Source: Hermatobates lingyangjiaoensis (Eukaryota > Arthropoda > Insecta > Hemiptera > Hermatobatidae). From it: a stretch of 64,000 bases of DNA. Below the pieces are notes generated by a model. The model worked only from the letters and a program-made list of their open reading frames with translations, did no database searches and was not told the origin of the DNA. This document shows positions 53,330 to 63,905 of the stretch, one piece after another. Position 1 is the stretch's first letter. Every line of letters begins with the position of its first letter. Location: the NCBI GenBank assembly GCA_026182355.1, contig JAPFBL010000232.1:124001-188000 (forward strand). The letters are read 5' to 3'. The translations under genes were made by a program, and so were the position numbers.

Positions 53330-53720
53330 TAGCACATAATGTGTAAAGCAGGGGTCCTCAATACGCCGATTGCTAACTGTTAATCTAGAACATCTGATCA
53401 CTAAATTTGAAACTATCCGGACATTTGAAACTATCCCCGCCCATTATTACAAATAATAATTAGCTGACTATTAAATTATTTTGTTATATTTAGCCTGTTT
53501 ATAAAGAATTTTATCATGATAAAAATCTAAAGCTTAATGGATTCATAAGCACTAATAAGTTGCAAACTTCATTGAGTATATTTCATATAATTTATTTTAT
53601 ATGTATCGGAGTTGGTAACTTTATTTAGTAGATAAACTTCAAAAAATTTGTAACTGAAACTCATTGAAAGTACCAAGTGGAACTTATTTTATCTTAAATA
53701 ACTTATGAATTAGTTCATGA
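53330..53720. other. No recognised feature
   Basis: Begins with a hAT-like word (CAGGGGTCCTCAATACG near 53350) without a matching second end. Confidence 0.45.
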
Positions 53721-53726
53721 TACCAT

Positions 53727-53977
53727 AAGAGATAAAAAGAAACACTAAGTCCTCCCCCACAGAACGTGTTTTAAACGCGTAGTGTGCATCGTCAAGTTAC
53801 ATCTACAATTCAAACAAAAATAGGTATAAAAATTTATTACATTCAATAATGGAAAACAATCAATAAATATTTTTGTTTGAATTTTAGATGAAAGCTAATG
53901 AACACTAAGTGTTCGAAATGCGTTGTGAGATTAAATCCTTTTTTTTGTAGGTAGACTTAGTGTTTCTTTTCCTCTCT
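53727..53977. repeat. Fold-back with hammerhead-derived arms
   Basis: AGAGATAAAAAGAAACACTA pairs with TAGTGTTTCTTTTCCTCTCT, and CATCTACAATTCAAACAAAA with TTTTGTTTGAATTTTAGATG. The right arm contains the perfect hairpin GAACACTAAGTGTTC followed by GAAATGCGTT, a decayed relative of the ACGCGT-type motif at 58.6 kb. Confidence 0.8.
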
Positions 53978-53984
53978 AATTAGG

Positions 53985-54520
53985 AGTAAATTCCACGCAA
54001 GACCTGCTTACATATGTTGTGAGTTAAGAATCAGTTATATTCTAGTGGCAGTTTACTTGCATTCAGCATTGTAAATTTAAATATTTGGCATGAAATGAAA
54101 TTTCTTATATGGTAGATGAAACATTTTATACTCTGTCCATCGGGGAAGATGTTGTCAGTTGTGCGCCTGTACTATGCCATCTTCTTAACAAACTAGAGTA
54201 GGACAAACATTGCTATGTAGGATGGACGCGATAATGTAACTTCTCAATCACAACTAAAATAGGTTGCTAAATAAAGAAATAAACAAAAGGTCAAAGCTAG
54301 GTCAGCACTGAAACCGAAAGCCTCATGTCAGTCATCTTAACCGCATAAAGTGACCGTATTCAGATTAGATTTATTCTCAGCGTTTTTATTTTCACTAATG
54401 GTATCATATTTTATCAAACTACTAAAATATGTTTCAAAATATTCATTTATAAGCGATATCTTTAATAAATAGATTGACCCAAGTCAGAAAATAGTATATT
54501 ATTCAAAAAAGAAACCAGTG
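53985..54520. other. No recognised feature
   Basis: AT-rich without landmarks. Confidence 0.5.
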
Positions 54521-54525
54521 CGCTG

Positions 54526-55105
54526 AACAACTATTTTTGCCGCCGGAGGCAGTCGTAGGATTTGTGTAATATCATTGAAGCTGTTGATAATCTGTTAACG
54601 ATCAAAATTCCAGAAAATCTTCAAAATATTTATTTCTATGAAATTACAATCAAGGATCTAATTTTAGACAGCTGTTATTAGTCCTAGACTTTCATTTTAT
54701 TACAGTACTTGTATACAGGTATAATCGTCATCAGAGAAAACAAAAAATTTTTCAAAACAAAAACGTATAATTTTATTAATAATAAAAAAAAGTTGTTGTA
54801 TTAAATTAACTGGCTACACAAACAGATATAATAAACTTTCAACTCCCTTTAGTTTTGAAAAAAATTAAAATAATTTATTTTTAATTTACAAATAACAATT
54901 GATAAAACCGTTTAAAAACAGTATTACAAACATAAAAAAAAAATTACAACCTTAAAAACTCATGTTAGTATAAAAATTCAGATTTTTTGTTAGCTTTTTA
55001 TTTTTTAAGTTTTTTCTATTTCCTATTTTTACTCCCTTAAAATGCCGCCACTCCCACTCTAACGTACCACTGGGGGCAAACCACCCCCTCCCCCTGAAAT
55101 TTCTA
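54526..55105 (-). mobile_element. Non-autonomous TIR element, copy 2 (inverted, decayed)
   Basis: Reverse complement of 33463-34021 over its length: ATTTTTGCCGCC, AGACTTTCATTTTATTACAG, TTACTCCCTTAAAATGCCGC. The terminal CGTAGC words are lost on both sides and the G run has become GGGGGAGGGGGTGG. Confidence 0.75.
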
Positions 55106-55610
55106 TTGAAAGATACTCTTGAAGACTTGATTGTTTGAAAAGTTATTTAATCATGTAATAGATAAAATACTATAAACATATGACCATTGGTAATGATTTA
55201 GTCATGTTAAGCTCATTATTAAGAGAGGTTTTTTTTTTTAAATTAACTATAGAAAAAATAGCTTTGTTTACAAGGGTTAGCAGCTAGCTGATAACTTTTG
55301 CTTATTTCTTCTTGAGCTCCTTTGTTTCGTCTGATTTGTTTTTTCCAGCCCTTTGTTTTATTTTCTTGCACTTCTGGCCTCCCTGCCTTTTCAATACCAC
55401 ACCAGATGTCTTATATCGCTTGTTTCAGTATGGGTGAGTCTCTCACAAAGACCAGATGATTTAGTTGAAAGATCATAGTCGCATTTTAAATAGCTATAAT
55501 TACTAAATGACTAAACCTAAAAGCCTTTCAACTAGTAAGTTAGAAACTAAAAATATGAAATAAATGTTCTCTAACATAATATAAAGCATTTATTTATTTC
55601 ATACTGGGGT
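55106..55610. other. No recognised feature
   Basis: A faint AGATCT-type trace lies near 55.44-55.48 kb (CACAAAGACCAG, GTTGAAAGATCATAG). Confidence 0.5.
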
Positions 55611-55611
55611 A

Positions 55612-55722
55612 CAAAGTCTCCACACACAAAAAGAAGCCTTGTTATTCTACGCAGTGTTAAGTAACGAACACAAAGTGTGAAAGGCTTCTTTCTTGTGTGT
55701 AGAGACTGTTTTATCCATTTAC
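55612..55722. repeat. Inverted repeat, arms ~30 bp
   Basis: GTCTCCACACACAAAAAGAA with GCCTT pairs with AAGGC and TTCTTTCTTGTGTGTAGAGAC across a loop of about 40 bp. Confidence 0.85.
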
Positions 55723-56600
55723 CTCAGTATGAGTAAATACCACACATTACGGATTACACAACAAATTGACATATATGTTCAATATTAAAACGAACAAATT
55801 GGTGTGTATATATTGTACGAAATGATAGTGTAAATAACAAAATAAATAATGAGTAGAAGGAGTGATATACTACAGAGACTATATAAAAGTCAGGGCTTTT
55901 ATGAATTGTTTACAAAAAAAAAATTGAAAAACTTAAAATTCGGGAAAATAGACCTATATTCTTCATTTAATATAGAGTATTTACTTTATTCGTTTAATAT
56001 GACTGCATATAAGATTCTTGAACGTGTTTACACTATGCTAAAAAATAGTGTAAAAAACAAAATAAATAGTCAACAGCAAGTGTGATTTTTTTTGTAGAAG
56101 TCTGAGTACTGACAAAGCCAGTTCTCTCCGATGCCCGATTCCTGGAGGGAATATTGCATCTTCCTAGTTAGGTTGATACCGTGGAAGGACAGTGTACACA
56201 TGTCAGCGTTTACTGGAATTGTATTTACAAGAAAAAAAAAAACTAAAAACAGGATAAAGGACCGGAAGTTAAATAGAATAAAGTTAAACGATTTTGACCA
56301 ATTGTTTACTGAAATTTAACAATTGTTTAAATGTTTGATGTACGTGTCATTTATAAACAAAAGCACTTTAAAATCAATTACGTGAATCTAAAAAGTAAAT
56401 AAATAAACTAATAATAATAAATTAAAATGTAATCAAGAACTAAGAAATCAAAGTTTTACATTCAACTTGATCCTTTATATAGGCAAGTTGTCAGGTTGTT
56501 ATTACCACAGAGTTCAGTTGAAATCATACTATCATACATAGTATAAAGTATGGTGATACTAATGTAACCACTTCGTTAATTAAAAAAATAACGAACTTCG
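55723..56600. other. No recognised feature
   Basis: Two short open frames (55849-56085 and 56131-56319) lack any recognised motif. Their A-rich, Lys/Asn/Ile composition matches the background. Confidence 0.5.
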
Positions 56601-56601
56601 T

Positions 56602-56752
56602 TCTATATAAATAAAACAATGATTTTTTCTGTACATTTCTTAGAACTGACTCATTTCAAGTTTTCTTTACGTTTCATATATTGGAGAAAACTTGAAATGA
56701 TTCAGTTCTAAGCAATGTACAGACAAAATCATTATTTTATTTATATAGACAT
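56602..56752. repeat. Inverted repeat, arms ~65 bp
   Basis: CTATATAAATAAAACAATGA, TGTACATTTCTTAGAACTGA and TTTCAAGTTTTCT against their complements, with a loop of about 20 bp (TTACGTTTCATATATTGGA). Differences are few. Confidence 0.9.
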
Positions 56753-56980
56753 TTTATTTTATTAATTAAGTGAAATTAATGCTAATATTCTCTGTGTTTA
56801 TTTTTTTGGTTTAGAAAACCATTTTTCAATTATTTATTATTACAAAGTAACTAACATTGAAGTTTAGGTTGTATCAATCCAAGTATCAATTAAAATGTTA
56901 AAATAATTAAAACTTACTATAATATAACGGTTCTACATGAATTCAGTTTTAAATCTAAAAATACAAAAACACCAAAGAAT
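56753..56980. other. No recognised feature
   Basis: AT-rich, nothing recognised. Confidence 0.5.
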
Positions 56981-56984
56981 TTGT

Positions 56985-57385
56985 AATTTATCAGTATCTT
57001 TACACTATATCTTATATTTGTACAGTATTGCTAAATTATAAATACTGGTATTATTGTATTTTTGATTTAAACCTGAAGAAGAACAGGATGTGTTTAACTC
57101 GTTAAACATGAGCAGTATCTTTATATTATATCTTATCTTTATGCTACACTGTTAAATTATAAAATCTTATTATAGAGCCAAGATTATTGTATCTTTGGAT
57201 TTAAACCAGGAGAAGAACAGGACGTGCTCGAAACGTTTTGTTTAATTGGTTAAACATGAGCAATATCTTTATACTATATCACATCGTTCTATTACAATAC
57301 CAAATTACAAACTCTTTTGTGTTATTATTTAACTTGAAGAAGAACACTATGAGATCGAAACTATTTAATTAATTTAACATATGTT
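56985..57385 (+). repeat. Three tandem hammerhead-like PLE end units
   Basis: Three direct units of about 120-145 bp, starting CAGTATCTTTA at about 56990, 57114 and 57259 (the last AATATCTTTA). Each has AACCTGAAGAAGAACA or a variant (ACCAGGAGAAGAACAGG; AACTTGAAGAAGAACAC) and then GAAAC or a decayed form. Only the middle unit keeps GCTCGAAACGTTTTG (ACGT type), but its first core base run is changed (CAGGAGA). Tandem units are a form expected of multimers of a self-cleaving RNA, or of repeated PLE end gain. Confidence 0.65.
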
Positions 57386-57585
57386 TCAATTCATTAATTA
57401 ACTTTTTAATTCATTAAACATATGTATGAGAAGACTATTCGATTAGCTTTTTTACCCAATTAAATATTAAACTATACAAATTTTCTTGTTGGTTGAGTCA
57501 TGTTAAAAGAAATGTTTGTCGCGAAAGGTCACACTTTAGGGTCTTTTCCGCTTCAGCTTGACTCTTGAGCTGTGGAGTCGGAAAG

Positions 57586-57800
57586 TGTGGCTTATTTGGT
57601 TTATTCCAGCTGTTTTAGTCAAAGGCTTGCCGAGCCACATTACCAAGTCAATTCTACGACGGGAGTCCTAATTGTAACTTGCAAACCTTGATTACAGAAT
57701 GGATCTTTTTAACAAGTACCTAGCATCATTTACATCTTCTAAGAGGATGTATTTCCGTTTCCCGCATTAAAAATCCAGAGTTATAATCGAATCTTCAGTT
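57586..57800 (-). mobile_element. SINE, B-type tail and body; head replaced by a tandem array
   Basis: Low-coordinate end: reverse of the B tail (TGTGGCTTATTTGG, GCCGAGCCACATTACC), then GTAACTTGCAAACC, AACAAGTACCTAGCATC, CATCTTCTAAGAGGATG and TTTCCCGCATT. The tRNA-like head begins (ATAATCGAATCTTCAG) and at once turns into the array at 57785. Confidence 0.75.
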
Positions 57801-58205
57801 GAAGAAAAATGCGCTACTCGTACAAGAGCCTCGAATCTTCAGTTGAAGACAAGTACGCTAATCGTACTCCAGCCAAGATTAGAGCCTCGAATCTTCAGTT
57901 GAAGAAAAGTACACTACTCGTACAAGAGCCTGGAATCTTCAGTTGAAGAAAAATACGCTACTCGTATTCCAGCCAAGATTAGAGCCTCAAATCTTCAGTT
58001 GAAGAAAAGTATGCTACTCGTACAAGATCCTCGAATCTTCAGTTGAAGAAAATTACGCTACTCGTACAAGAGCCTCGAATCTTCAGTTGAAGACAAGTAC
58101 GCTACTCGCACAAGAGCCTCGAATCTTCAGTTGAAGAAAAGTAAGCTACTCAAACCACTGCCAAGATTAGAGCCTCGAATTTTGAGTTGAAGAAAAATGC
58201 GTTAC
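57785..58205. repeat. Tandem array of 44-bp and 59-bp units
   Basis: About nine units: CCTCGAATCTTCAGTTGAAG then AAAAGTACGCTACTCGTACA; the 59-bp form adds a CTCCAGCCAAGATTA-type segment. Each unit contains AATCTTCAGTTGAAGA, an internal hairpin (CTTCA..TGAAG). Comparison with other SINE heads (GGTTCGATAC..GCGAGCACG on the opposite strand) suggests the unit is a mutated B-box half of the SINE head. Confidence 0.9.
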
Positions 58206-58590
58206 TCCATAGGCGATACACGAGCATTTATTTTCAAACTCTATCAAAAGTATCCAACTAAAACTTTAAGGAAAAAAAATTAAGTCTAAATTTTTAGAAA
58301 TTAAAAAAACAAATACTAAAAAACTATCGCATAAAAGATTTTTTCAATCACACTACAAAAAAAACTTTTTTTGCAATAATAATTCTTTGTAACACCGGAT
58401 CATAGTGAAATTTTCACTTTTACAGCTGTAGTGTAATAATATAGTGTAATTGTCCTATTGTAATAACATTCCTTTTTGTGTCAAAAACTGTTGGGAAGTT
58501 TCTATCAAAACACATACTAATCCTCCCTCCTCCTCTTCTAGTTATTTCAAAGATTTGATATTTTAGTGAGGAAAATACATATATTACATT
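58206..58590. other. No recognised feature
   Basis: A/T-rich with A runs. Confidence 0.5.
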
Positions 58591-58591
58591 T

Positions 58592-58796
58592 TCACCTCAA
58601 GGAATTTATGTTACGACGCGTTTCAAACTATTAGTGTTCATCATCAGGAATATCTGCCTCAGCAGGGATGTTCAGTGTTTGAAGAGTTAACAAACCCTAC
58701 TTGAAGAACTAGTTTTCACACCCCTTCTGAGGCAAATGTGCCTGATAATCAACACTATATACTCGAAATGCGTTCTAATATAAATTCCTTGTGGTG
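58592..58796. repeat. Fold-back of two diverged ACGCGT-type ends
   Basis: TCACCTCAAGGAATTTATGT and GACGCGTTTCAAAC pair with TCGAAATGCGTTC and ATATAAATTCCTTGTGGTGA. The left (minus) motif is intact; the right (plus) one has CTGATAA and ATGCGT, both decayed. Confidence 0.8.
58606..58662 (-). ncRNA. Hammerhead-like motif (CTGATGA; stem III ACGCGT)
   Basis: Minus strand: ATATTC, CTGATGA, extra T, GAACACTAATAGTTT (stem II around AAT, ACT/AGT), GAAA, perfect ACGCGT, H17 = C, GTAACAT. Canonical core, outer stem weak. Confidence 0.45.
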
Positions 58797-58799
58797 AAG

Positions 58800-61090
58800 A
58801 CATAATGTCACTGACATTAGTAAATACTACAAAATAACTGCTTGCATAGCTCGTGTATTTAGTGTCGTCTTTAAGTTGGTACGAACATATCATGATAACA
58901 TTTCGGGTCATTTTAATGAGCAATGAACGATTTAAAGGAGAACTATTCAGTTCTGCTGTACTCTCATCTCGGATTACCTTAGTATTATTAACATTTTAAA
59001 TTCATTATAATGTGATGTACTATAACAAAAATGCTTTTTCAAAATAGCTTATTAACTATTGAATTGAATTGAAATTATTAATATTTCATATGTTAATACA
59101 TCAACTGACATAAACTGTAAAATAAACTGAAGGCACTGTAAAATGTATGTTTTGTACTTCAGAAATTTAAAATTCATATCTTTTTCACTTATTTGTATGC
59201 CAGATACTAAACTCTCTGGTATTAAACTTTAAAATAAACTGCAGCTACTATAATAGCTGTATGGTGAAACGAAATAATTCTTAAAAAAATTTAAACCTAT
59301 TATATTGTTTCTAGAATCACTTTCAAATGAATACAAAAGCAAATTGATGGTATTATTAACCGACTAATCTTTACCTGATACATTGAGAATCCATCCAATG
59401 ATATCACTAATTTCTATCACTATATTTAGTGACTTGAATAGTCACTAATATGAAACGATTTTAATGATTAATAACTCATTTAATATATCATTAACTGAGT
59501 GTTAGAAACTTAGCACATTCACTACGGTTTTTTATCTTTTGGCCTGATTTCATGATCAGCCATTTCATTTACCTGTTTCTTTTCATTATTCATAAACATC
59601 ATACCTTCCAATCTTTTAACCAATCGTTGTAAGTAGTCATTATTAAAAATATTTAGCAGCCATTTTCAAATAAACCTATTAAGTAAATTAACTGGTAATT
59701 ATTTAAGTTATGAGTTTAGATTCAGTAAAAAATGAGTGTGGAGCACTCCTAAATTTTTAAAATTAAATAAATGACAATACAATACACTTTTCTCAATACA
59801 TAAGCTTTGTACGATAGAACTGCTAAATTTCTCCATATATTAATAAATTAAATATATTTATACATAAAATATATTTATATTGGTTATTTTTGTTCATTGA
59901 GATGAAAAGATAATGAAAACTTAATTGATGATGAAGCATTCGTTTTAAGGACAAAAAGTCGTTTGGGAGTGTTTTTAAACTCAATATATGGTAATTGTTC
60001 ATAAATAGAAATTACTTTAAACAATACATGTAACTTTCAGTTACTGGTTAAGGGATGGAGTAGGCGGTCTGAAATTGTCAAAGGCTATAGGGATTTTATT
60101 ATTTTTTTTAAGACATAATTTAAGTATATTCTATAAAATATTGAATAATGTTGCAAAAACTAATATTTTTTTAGTTAGGCATTTATGAGAAATTTAATTC
60201 AGTAGTTATAAACCCATATCAGAAAGTTCAATAAACGATTACAACCTGATGATAATGGCATATACAGAAATGGTATATCTTGGAATTATCTAGAAAATAA
60301 TGACTGCACCTCTATTCTACAGATCTTTATAATGTAATGCTACTGCGCATTATAATATAATAAATAGTCATAATTTATGAATTCCGTTTCAGTTAAAATA
60401 TATTCTAATTCCAAAATCTTCAAGAATACTCTGTAAATATACGATAGCAATCAATGCACTACAGTTGAAATTTCAGCAATATTTTATATAATTTATTTCT
60501 TTTATCAAGTGTAGTTAAATTAATAAGCTAGTCGTTAAATTGCCTCTCAAAGTTTACTTTTAATTTTTTATGTTAAAATTATGGAAGGATATAAAAATGA
60601 GTTGGGAGACTGGATGGGGAAAGAAAAAAAATGTACCATTTTTATATGAAATGGGAAGAGGTTTTGTTTTACGATGAAATATTACATAAGACATCACAAA
60701 TTGTAAGAATTCTCTCTCTCTCTATATATATATATATATTACTAAATAAATACAGTGGGTAGGTCACTGTGACTTGTTCGTTTAATAAATAGCTGGCATG
60801 CGGAAAATCTATGAACACAACTCGTCTGGAGATTCAACACCTGGGGCAGTCCAAAGACTCACGACCTTTTTTAAACGACACAACTGATTATTCACATTTG
60901 CTGAACATAAAATACTCTTTATATTTATTTACTATTTAAATTGCAAGATATCAGCTTTTAAATTCATAAGCGTAACTTTTTTTTGTTGGGCTTTTTGATA
61001 AAAGTTTAAGAGCAGACTTCTGCGTCAAAATTAACAGTTTATGAACTTGAAAGGGTTCAAAGACGCATATAATTCAAATGTATCTTATTT
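58800..61090. other. 2.3 kb AT-rich sequence without recognised features
   Basis: Only a short (CT)n-(TA)n tract at 60711-60740 stands out. No coding similarity, inverted repeats or element ends were recognised. The longest landmark-free stretch here. Confidence 0.5.
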
Positions 61091-61104
61091 GTTTTACTTC
61101 CTGT

Positions 61105-61175
61105 TGTAGTAGGTGTTTTGGACGTTTCAATGCTCGTTTGGAAGGTGTCTTCCTCAGCCATAGAGACATGGTTAA
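61105..61175 (-). ncRNA. Hammerhead-like motif (CTGAGGA; stem III ACGT)
   Basis: Minus strand: CTATGG then CTGAGGA, AGACACCTTCCAAACGAGCA region as a long, poorly paired stem II, TTGAAACGTC and CAAAACACC. H17 = C. Core and GAAACGT are intact; stem II is doubtful. Confidence 0.35.
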
Positions 61176-61179
61176 GGAA

Positions 61180-61806
61180 GGATCTCTTTGGCATGGGTCA
61201 TGTGCTTCTTCCTCAAATCACTCAACCCCTTTTGGTTTCTGTTGACCAGATTTTGTAAGATGAACTTATTGAAGTGACATTAATACCTTTATAAGTTAAT
61301 GCGTTTGTTTAAAGAGAAAAAAACCTACATGTTTTAATATACACTTAAGTATCTTTATTGTTGAATTACTTATTTTATTTATCATGCTATAAAATGTTGT
61401 CCTTCCTTAACAATAAAAATTAAAAAATCTATATCCTCAAAAAAAATCTTCAATATACATAAAACACAAAAATAAATATACCGGTTAAGAGAACTTGTGG
61501 ACCAGCAAAACCATAAAAAGTAACCGCGATATAGTAGTAGTAGTAGGGTTGACTGAGCATAGAAACTGATTGAGTATGATAATTCGATCTTTCTCTCCCC
61601 TAGTGATTTGAAGAATCCAGTCGAAGAAGATTACACAATCTTCAAATAATGAAATTTATACGAGTAGAATACATCTCAGAAAATGTACATTTCTTTTCTT
61701 CTTTCATTAAATTTATACAAGTTACTTTTTAACATAATAACAAATGATAAATTAATGACTTTAATTTTTTTCCATATAACATAAAAAATATCAAACTTTC
61801 GCTTGT

Positions 61807-61810
<4 letters not shown>
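61180..61810. other. No recognised feature
   Basis: A short AGT repeat (GTAGTAGTAGTAG) near 61.53 kb. Nothing else. Confidence 0.5.

Positions 61811-61811
<1 letters not shown>

Positions 61812-61892
<81 letters not shown>
61812..61892. repeat. Compound (AC)n-(TA)n microsatellite
   Basis: About 22 AC units pass directly into about 18 TA units, next to a PLE terminal scrap. Confidence 0.95.
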
Positions 61893-62168
61893 GAGTTCGA
61901 GATTAACGAAGAGCAACACACAAAGTAGGGAAACACACTTACAGACTCAAATTTTCGGGTAATCCGTCTTCAGGAGAAAAGAGAATGGGAGACCAAGCAC
62001 GTTGTATAACAAGCGGTCTTCGTCAGAGTCAAAAACCCAACTCTTCTGACGAAGACCGCTTGTTACGGTTGAAAGATCTTAGTCTTGTTTTCCCATTTCT
62101 TATTGTGGTTTGATCATTGATTGTTGTTTCACGTGTTTATGTGAAATCTTTTATATATATATATATAA

Positions 62169-62201
<33 letters not shown>

Positions 62202-62415
62202 ACAAGATTTCACAATAAACACGTAAAATAACAATCAATGTTCAAACCACAATAAGAAATAAGATAAAAGTCTAAGATCTTTCAACCGCTTGTAGACCGC
62301 TTGTTACGGTTGAAAGATATTAGTCTTGTTTTCCCATTTCACATTGTGGTTTGATCATTGATTGTTATTTCCCGTGTTTATGTGAAATCTTTATATATAT
62401 ATATATATATTTCGT
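61893..62415. repeat. Nested PLE ends: AATT type, then two fold-backs of AGATCT type
   Basis: 61940-61985 minus: CTCCTGAAGACGGATTACCC, GAAAATTTGAG. 62008-62070: short inverted repeat of ACAAGCGGTCTTCGTCAGA. 62045-62150 plus: intact CTGACGA..GAAAGATCTTAGTC. (TA)n at 62153-62201. 62203-62392: a second, less perfect inverted pair (TAAGATCTTTCAACCGCTTG against GCTTGTTACGGTTGAAAG), then (TA)n at 62393-62410. The CTGACGA core is lost in the second pair. Confidence 0.8.
62038..62100 (+). ncRNA. Hammerhead-like motif (CTGACGA; stem III AGATCT)
   Basis: TTCTGACGAAGACCGCTTGT, TACGGTTGAAAGATCTTAG. Core, stem II and palindrome match the 31.39-kb copy, but the outer stem partner before the core is TCTT rather than GACT. 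Confidence 0.45.
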
Positions 62416-62464
62416 ATAGAGTTTCGCGCTCCGTTCTTCGACGTGGGGAAATCTTTCTCACTTC

Positions 62465-62532
62465 GTTCTCTCTTCTAGTCTACTCCTGATGACGAACAAC
62501 AGTTCAAAATATTGAATTCTGAAAGTGTTCTT
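62465..62532 (+). ncRNA. Hammerhead-like motif, GAAA changed (CTGATGA; ATAT)
   Basis: CTCCTGATGACGAACAACAG then TTCAAAATATTGAATTC. CTGATGA, extra C, stem II GAAC../..GTTC, but CAAA for GAAA; ATAT and T follow. Likely inactive. Confidence 0.35.
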
Positions 62533-62654
62533 TTTATTCTTTTTTCTGTGTCGTGCTTTGTGTAATTTAAAGATATATATATATATGTGTGTGTGTGTAT
62601 GTCAAAGTGATGCTGATGGAAGTGCTAGTCATTTATAGAACCATTTCTATAGTA

Positions 62655-62775
62655 TAGCCTAGTTGTTGAGGGTATTCCAGTGGCTTGCGTGCTCACTTCA
62701 AGACCTGTACATCCCTGGTTCGAATCTCATTCCGGCCTTCGATTTTTTTACGCGAAAGGTGAACATTTTGAATAC
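62655..62775 (+). mobile_element. SINE, 5' fragment
   Basis: Plus strand: TAGTTGTTGAGGGTATTCCA, TGCGTGCTCACTTCAAGAC, then the B box GGTTCGAATCTC (the closest to a tRNA B box in the window), GATTTTTTTACGCGAAAGGTG. Truncated after about 115 bp. Confidence 0.75.
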
Positions 62776-62904
62776 ACTCATGCCTCAACTTTCGCGATAT
62801 ACCACATCAACAAATCTTTTAGCCATAATAAATAAAAAAAAAATCAAGTTACCCCAAAACAACTTCAACCCTAATACTACGACATCTCAGAGAGGACAGA
62901 GAGG

Positions 62905-63905
62905 ACAGGAACAGTTAATAGGGAGTTGAGATATAAGAATGACTAGGTAAATAAGGGAAGGTGTCAGAGATTACTGAAAATATATAAGGGGAAGGAAGGA
63001 AAAGCATTCAGACGATGAACACATCACGACCTCAGTCCTCAGTCCGCCACAACCGGCCATAAACAGTTTCGTCCGAATAAAACTTAAGCTTAATATGCAA
63101 ACAAAGTTGCTGGACTTCACTGGGGGAGAGAAGAATGGCTTAAAAAAGGATAGGCGTAAGCCGAAAGAAGAAAAGAAGACTTGGGATGTGCTCCAGAGCC
63201 AGGGCGCGACTGAGGGGACTTTAAACCTGCGGCACCAGTCCAACACCAGGCAAAACTGCCGTAGAGCACCATCATGATTGAGAACAGTAAGGGCGGACCG
63301 TCATCCAACCCAGGCTGTGCCTTTCTTACCAAAGCGCCATTCAGGCGTCTTAAGCCCCTGCTCCAGAGCCAGGGCGCGACTGAGGGGACTTTAAACCTGC
63401 GGCACCAGCCCAACACCAGGCAAAACTGCCGTAGAGCACCATCGTGATTGAGAACAGTAAGGGCGGACCGTCATCCAACCCAGGCTGTGCCTTTCTTACC
63501 AAAGCGCCATTCAGGCGTCTTAAGCCCCTGCTCCAGAGCCAGGGCGCGACTGAGGGGACTTTAAACCTGCGGCACCAGTCCAACACCAGGCAAAACTGCC
63601 GTAGAGCACCATCGTGATTGAGACCAGTAAGGGCGGACCGTCATCCAACCCAGGCTGTGCCTTTCTTACCAAAGTGCCATTCAGGCGTCTTAAGCCCCCC
63701 CTCCATGAGAAGGCGAAGGCACATCAAGGGGGGGGGGGATGATAAGCCGTCGGTCCTAACACTGTATAATGTCAGACACTCGTTAATGATCCTCACCCAA
63801 CAACATTTGAGTTTAGCAAATTTTAAGACTCCCAATGCAGAATCAACCAGGAAATGTGGCTCGCCCATTACTAAAATGGATATCACATAGTAAATGAGCC
63901 ACACT
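62905..63905 (+). mobile_element. Composite retroelement, copy 2: unique head, SINE 3' part, B-type tail
   Basis: Same unique head as 44690-45440 (GTTAATAGGGAGTTGAGATA; GCAAACAAAGTTGCTGGACT; GCGACTGAGGGGACTTTAAA), then a 170-bp triplication, TCCATGAGAAGGCGAAGGCA, a run of about 12 G, SINE body words (GATAAGCCGTCGGTCC, CTCGTTAATGATCC) and the B-type tail AATGTGGCTCGCCCATTACT to GTAAATGAGCCACA. The other copy ends in the A-type tail. Confidence 0.85.
63191..63700. repeat. 170-bp direct triplication inside the composite element
   Basis: CTCCAGAGCCAGGGCGCGAC starts at 63191, 63361 and 63531, an exact 170-bp period; the third unit runs to about 63700. Copies differ at a handful of bases. The 44.69-kb copy of the element has a single, diverged version of this region. 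Overlapping minus-strand frames (WCRRFKVPSVAPWLWS repeated) are by-products of the repeat. Confidence 0.97.

Noticed and set aside
53343..53370. hAT-type terminus CAGGGGTCCTCAATACG
   Set aside because: No matching inverted end or 8-bp duplication was found downstream.
55849..56319. Two short plus-strand frames as small genes
   Set aside because: Composition matches AT-rich background, with no motif, no splice context and no second copy.
57785..58205. CRISPR-like array
   Set aside because: Units are contiguous tandem copies with no unique spacers, in eukaryotic repeat DNA. The same reasoning applies to 21404-21836.
61676..61936. Open frames with IYIYIY or CVCVCV runs
   Set aside because: Translation of (TA)n and (AC)n tracts. 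Only the flanking FRKLEK..LLP segments at other loci have any protein meaning.
63117..63586. Repeated open frames with WCRRFKVPSVAPWLWS
   Set aside because: They are the 170-bp triplication read on minus. The same segment in the 44.7-kb copy is not open.
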